Positions 20,757 to 22,383 of a stretch of 22,383 bases of DNA are shown piece after piece. Source of the stretch: DASUMP01 sp036277635 (GTDB lineage: Bacteria; Actinomycetota; Acidimicrobiia; IMCC26256; PALSA-610); contig DASUMP010000099.1 in NCBI GenBank assembly GCA_036277635.1, positions 1 to 22,383 on the forward strand, in the 5' to 3' direction. Position 1 is the first letter of the stretch. Each line of letters starts with the position of its first letter. The position numbers were made by a program, and so were the translations under genes. The notes beneath the pieces were generated by a model, which saw nothing but the letters and a program-made list of their open reading frames with translations, was not told the origin of the DNA and did not search any database.

Positions 20757-21095
20757 CTACTCGGCGACGTCGACCGTCGCCTTGACGCCTTCGGACGCCG
20801 CAGCGGCGCGCGCGACCTGGCGGACCGCCTGGATCACCCGGCCGCGCTTGCCGATCAGGCGACCCATGTCGCCGGCGCCGGCGTGGATGAGCAGCGTGAC
20901 CTCGTCGCGACGTTCGCGCATCTCGACGTCGACGGCGTCGGGGTCGTCGACCAGCGCGCGGGCGCAGTGCTCGACGACGGCGTGCGTGCGGGCACCGACG
21001 ATGCGGTTGCCCTCCTGCGCGATCTCGTCGTCGTCGAATTCGTCGTCGTCGTCGAAGTCGTCGTCGTCGAGCGCGTTGCCGTCGAGGTCGCTCAC
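20757..21095 (-). CDS. khpA: KH-domain RNA-binding protein KhpA with acidic leader
   Basis: A 112-residue protein whose C-terminal 80 residues are a single KH domain, with the GxxG RNA-binding loop GKRG at 82-85 (MGRLIGKRGRVIQAVRQVA), like KhpA between rpsP and rimM in many Gram-positives. In Firmicutes KhpA pairs with KhpB/EloR. The typical protein is about 75-80 residues; this one adds about 30, including DDDDFDDDDEFDDDE at 10-24 (13 of 15 acidic). The start is GTG at 21095, overlapping the rpsP stop by 4 nt (GTGA). The frame is open further upstream, but that stretch lies inside rpsP. An internal start that omits the acidic run is not evident. Confidence 0.9.
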   Translation of the reverse strand: MSDLDGNALDDDDFDDDDEFDDDEIAQEGNRIVGARTHAVVEHCARALVDDPDAVDVEMRERRDEVTLLIHAGAGDMGRLIGKRGRVIQAVRQVARAAAASEGVKATVDVAE

Positions 21096-21565
21096 TCGCT
21101 CGTCTCCTCGGCGTCGGCGGTCTCGGTCTCCGGCGCGCTGGCCTCGTCGGTGACCTCGGGAGCGGTGGCCTCGGCGGCCGGCGTCTCCTCGGCGGGCGCT
21201 TCGGCGGCGGGCTCCGGCGCGCTCGGTGCGGCGGCGGGCGCGGGCGGCGGCGAGGCCTTCGGCTTCGCGACGCGCGCCTTGGGCTTCGCGGCGGCGTCCT
21301 TGCCGGTCGCGGTCTTGAACGCGTCCCACACGCCGGTCACGTCGAGGAGCTTGGCGACCTGCTCGGTGGGCTGGGCGCCCTTCTCGAGCCACGCGACCGC
21401 GCGCTCCGTGTCGATCTGGATCTGCGACGGTTCGTGGCGCGGCGCGTACTGGCCGATGATCTCGATGAATCGACCGTCGCGGGGGCTGCGCGCGTCGGCG
21501 ACGACGACGCGGTAGGTCGGCTGCTTCTTCTTGCCGACGCGCATCAGGCGGATCTTGACGGCCAC
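21092..21565 (-). CDS. rpsP: 30S ribosomal protein S16 with long C-terminal tail
   Basis: The S16 core spans about 1-85: VKIRLMRVGKKKQPTYRVVV (3-22), RDGRFIEIIGQYAP (29-42), and ERAVAWLEKGAQPTEQVAKLL. From about 88 to 157 follows a tail that begins basic (KPKARVAKPKA) and becomes Ala/Pro/Glu/Thr-rich and acidic. The total of 157 residues compares with about 80-90 in E. coli; long tails are known in actinobacterial S16. The start is GTG at 21565 with GAGGAAG upstream; the frame opens 16 codons further but without S16 similarity. It is coupled to khpA by a GTGA overlap. Confidence 0.97.
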   Translation of the reverse strand: MAVKIRLMRVGKKKQPTYRVVVADARSPRDGRFIEIIGQYAPRHEPSQIQIDTERAVAWLEKGAQPTEQVAKLLDVTGVWDAFKTATGKDAAAKPKARVAKPKASPPPAPAAAPSAPEPAAEAPAEETPAAEATAPEVTDEASAPETETADAEETSE

Positions 21566-21647
21566 GGGCTTCCTCGCAGGGCTGCGGACGGGTTGTCGCA
21601 CGGGCCGCAGCACCCGACGGGCGCGGCCATGAAGGGCGGAGTCTAGG

Positions 21648-22383
21648 TCACAGGCCCGGAACCGGCAGCCTCGGCAGCCCGGCGCCCTTGCCCTTCTTCC
21701 CCTTCTTGCGGCCCATCCCGGGCAGCCCGCCCATCGACCGCATCATCTGCTGCACCTGCTTGAACTGCTTCAGCAGGTTGTTGACCTCGCTCGTGGTGAC
21801 GCCGCAGCCGCGGGCGATGCGGGTGCGACGGCTGCCGTTGATGATCGCGGGGTTGCGCCGCTCCTCGGGCGTCATCGAGTGGATGATCGCCTCGACCCGC
21901 ACCAGCTGGTTGTCGTCGATCTCGGCGTTCTTCACCTCTTTGGGCAGCCCCGGCATCATCCCGACGAGGTTCTGCAGCGGGCCCATCTTCTTCACCTGCT
22001 GCATCTGCTCGAGGAAGTCCTCGAGTGTGAACTGTCCCTCGCGCAGGATCTGCTCGGCCTTGACCCGCTGGTCGTCGTCGTAAGCGGCTTCGGCCTTCTC
22101 GATCAGCGTCATGACGTCGCCCATCCCGAGGATGCGCCCCGCCATGCGATCGGGATGGAACGGTTCGAAGTCTTCGAGCTTCTCGCCCGTGCCCGCGAAC
22201 AGGATCGGCTTGCCGACGACCTCCTTCACCGACAGCGCGGCGCCGCCGCGCGCGTCGCCGTCGATCTTGGTGAGGATCACCCCGTCGAGGCCGATCGCGT
22301 CGTGGAACGCCTCGGCGACGTTGACCGCCTCTTGACCGGTCATCGCGTCGACGACGAGCAGCGTGTCGTGCGGCTGGGTGACC
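21648..22383 (-). CDS. ffh: Signal recognition particle protein Ffh (3' part)
   Basis: The C-terminal 245 residues of Ffh, the SRP GTPase that delivers nascent membrane proteins to FtsY. The 5' end is cut by the window edge. Visible parts are the end of the G domain, LLVVDAMTGQEAVN (from about 22358 down), TKIDGDARGGAALS (the TKxD G4 and following G5 region) and GTGEKLEDFEPFHPDRMAGRILGMGD. The methionine-rich M domain then binds 4.5S RNA and signal peptides (FLEQMQQVKKMGPLQNLVGMMPG, INGSRRTRIARGCG). The tail is Lys/Gly-rich. It ends 82 bp before rpsP; no clear terminator lies between, so ffh and rpsP may be read together. Confidence 0.97.
   Translation of the reverse strand, partial: VTQPHDTLLVVDAMTGQEAVNVAEAFHDAIGLDGVILTKIDGDARGGAALSVKEVVGKPILFAGTGEKLEDFEPFHPDRMAGRILGMGDVMTLIEKAEAAYDDDQRVKAEQILREGQFTLEDFLEQMQQVKKMGPLQNLVGMMPGLPKEVKNAEIDDNQLVRVEAIIHSMTPEERRNPAIINGSRRTRIARGCGVTTSEVNNLLKQFKQVQQMMRSMGGLPGMGRKKGKKGKGAGLPRLPVPGL

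Noticed and set aside
1..22383. Prophage, defence island, CRISPR or IS element
   Set aside because: The only recombinase has XerC context and catalytic layout; no transposase, capsid, Cas or repeat-spacer pattern is visible.

Overview
The window is a GC-rich (roughly 70% or more by eye) piece of an actinobacterial chromosome. Gene content and order match the conserved actinobacterial run ffh-rpsP-khpA-rimM-trmD-rplS-DUF2469-yraN-comM-dprA-xerC-whiG-M23-rpsB-tsf-pyrH-frr-cdsA-dxr-rseP. A WhiG-type sigma factor, a DUF2469 protein, long low-complexity tails on S2 and S16, and the absence of lepB, rnhB and rlmN from the run suggest a deep-branching lineage such as Acidimicrobiia. That placement is inference, not proof.

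Layout. 1-167 is non-coding with two inverted repeats. 168-884 (+) is an unknown single-pass membrane protein with a Ca-binding-like loop, convergent with the main run. 891-8211 (-) is a dense string: rpsB, tsf, pyrH, frr, cdsA, dxr, rseP (translation, UMP kinase, CDP-DAG synthesis, isoprenoid synthesis, intramembrane protease), with 4-8 nt start/stop overlaps. 8361-11250 (-) holds two exported proteins: a PQQ-type beta-propeller, and a fusion of a catalytically degenerate LytM/M23 domain with an alpha/beta hydrolase. 11376-13842 (-) holds the WhiG-like sigma factor, XerC and a macrocin O-methyltransferase-like enzyme. 13951-18292 (+) is a block of opposite polarity: comM, dprA, a sulfotransferase and three very small ORFs. 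18434-22383 (-) resumes the main run: yraN, DUF2469, rplS, trmD, rimM, khpA, rpsP and the 3' part of ffh, which is cut by the window edge.

How the genes work together. Most of the window is translation and ribosome or tRNA maturation machinery (S2, EF-Ts, RRF, S16, L19, RimM, TrmD, KhpA, Ffh), linked to envelope precursor genes (CdsA, Dxr, RseP). ComM, DprA, YraN and XerC form a DNA uptake/processing/recombination group. The + strand comM-dprA block looks like an in-place inversion relative to the usual order. A pair of 54-nt palindromic repeats, with one compensatory base-pair change, lies at its right edge between convergent genes.

Most notable items: the twin palindromes; the inverted competence block with a methyltransferase and a sulfotransferase at its borders; the M23/alpha-beta-hydrolase fusion that keeps the zinc ligands but has lost both catalytic histidines; a CdsA with a ~260-residue disordered acidic N-terminal extension; and a KhpA with an aspartate-rich leader. 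I found no clear phage, IS element, CRISPR array, tRNA or rRNA.
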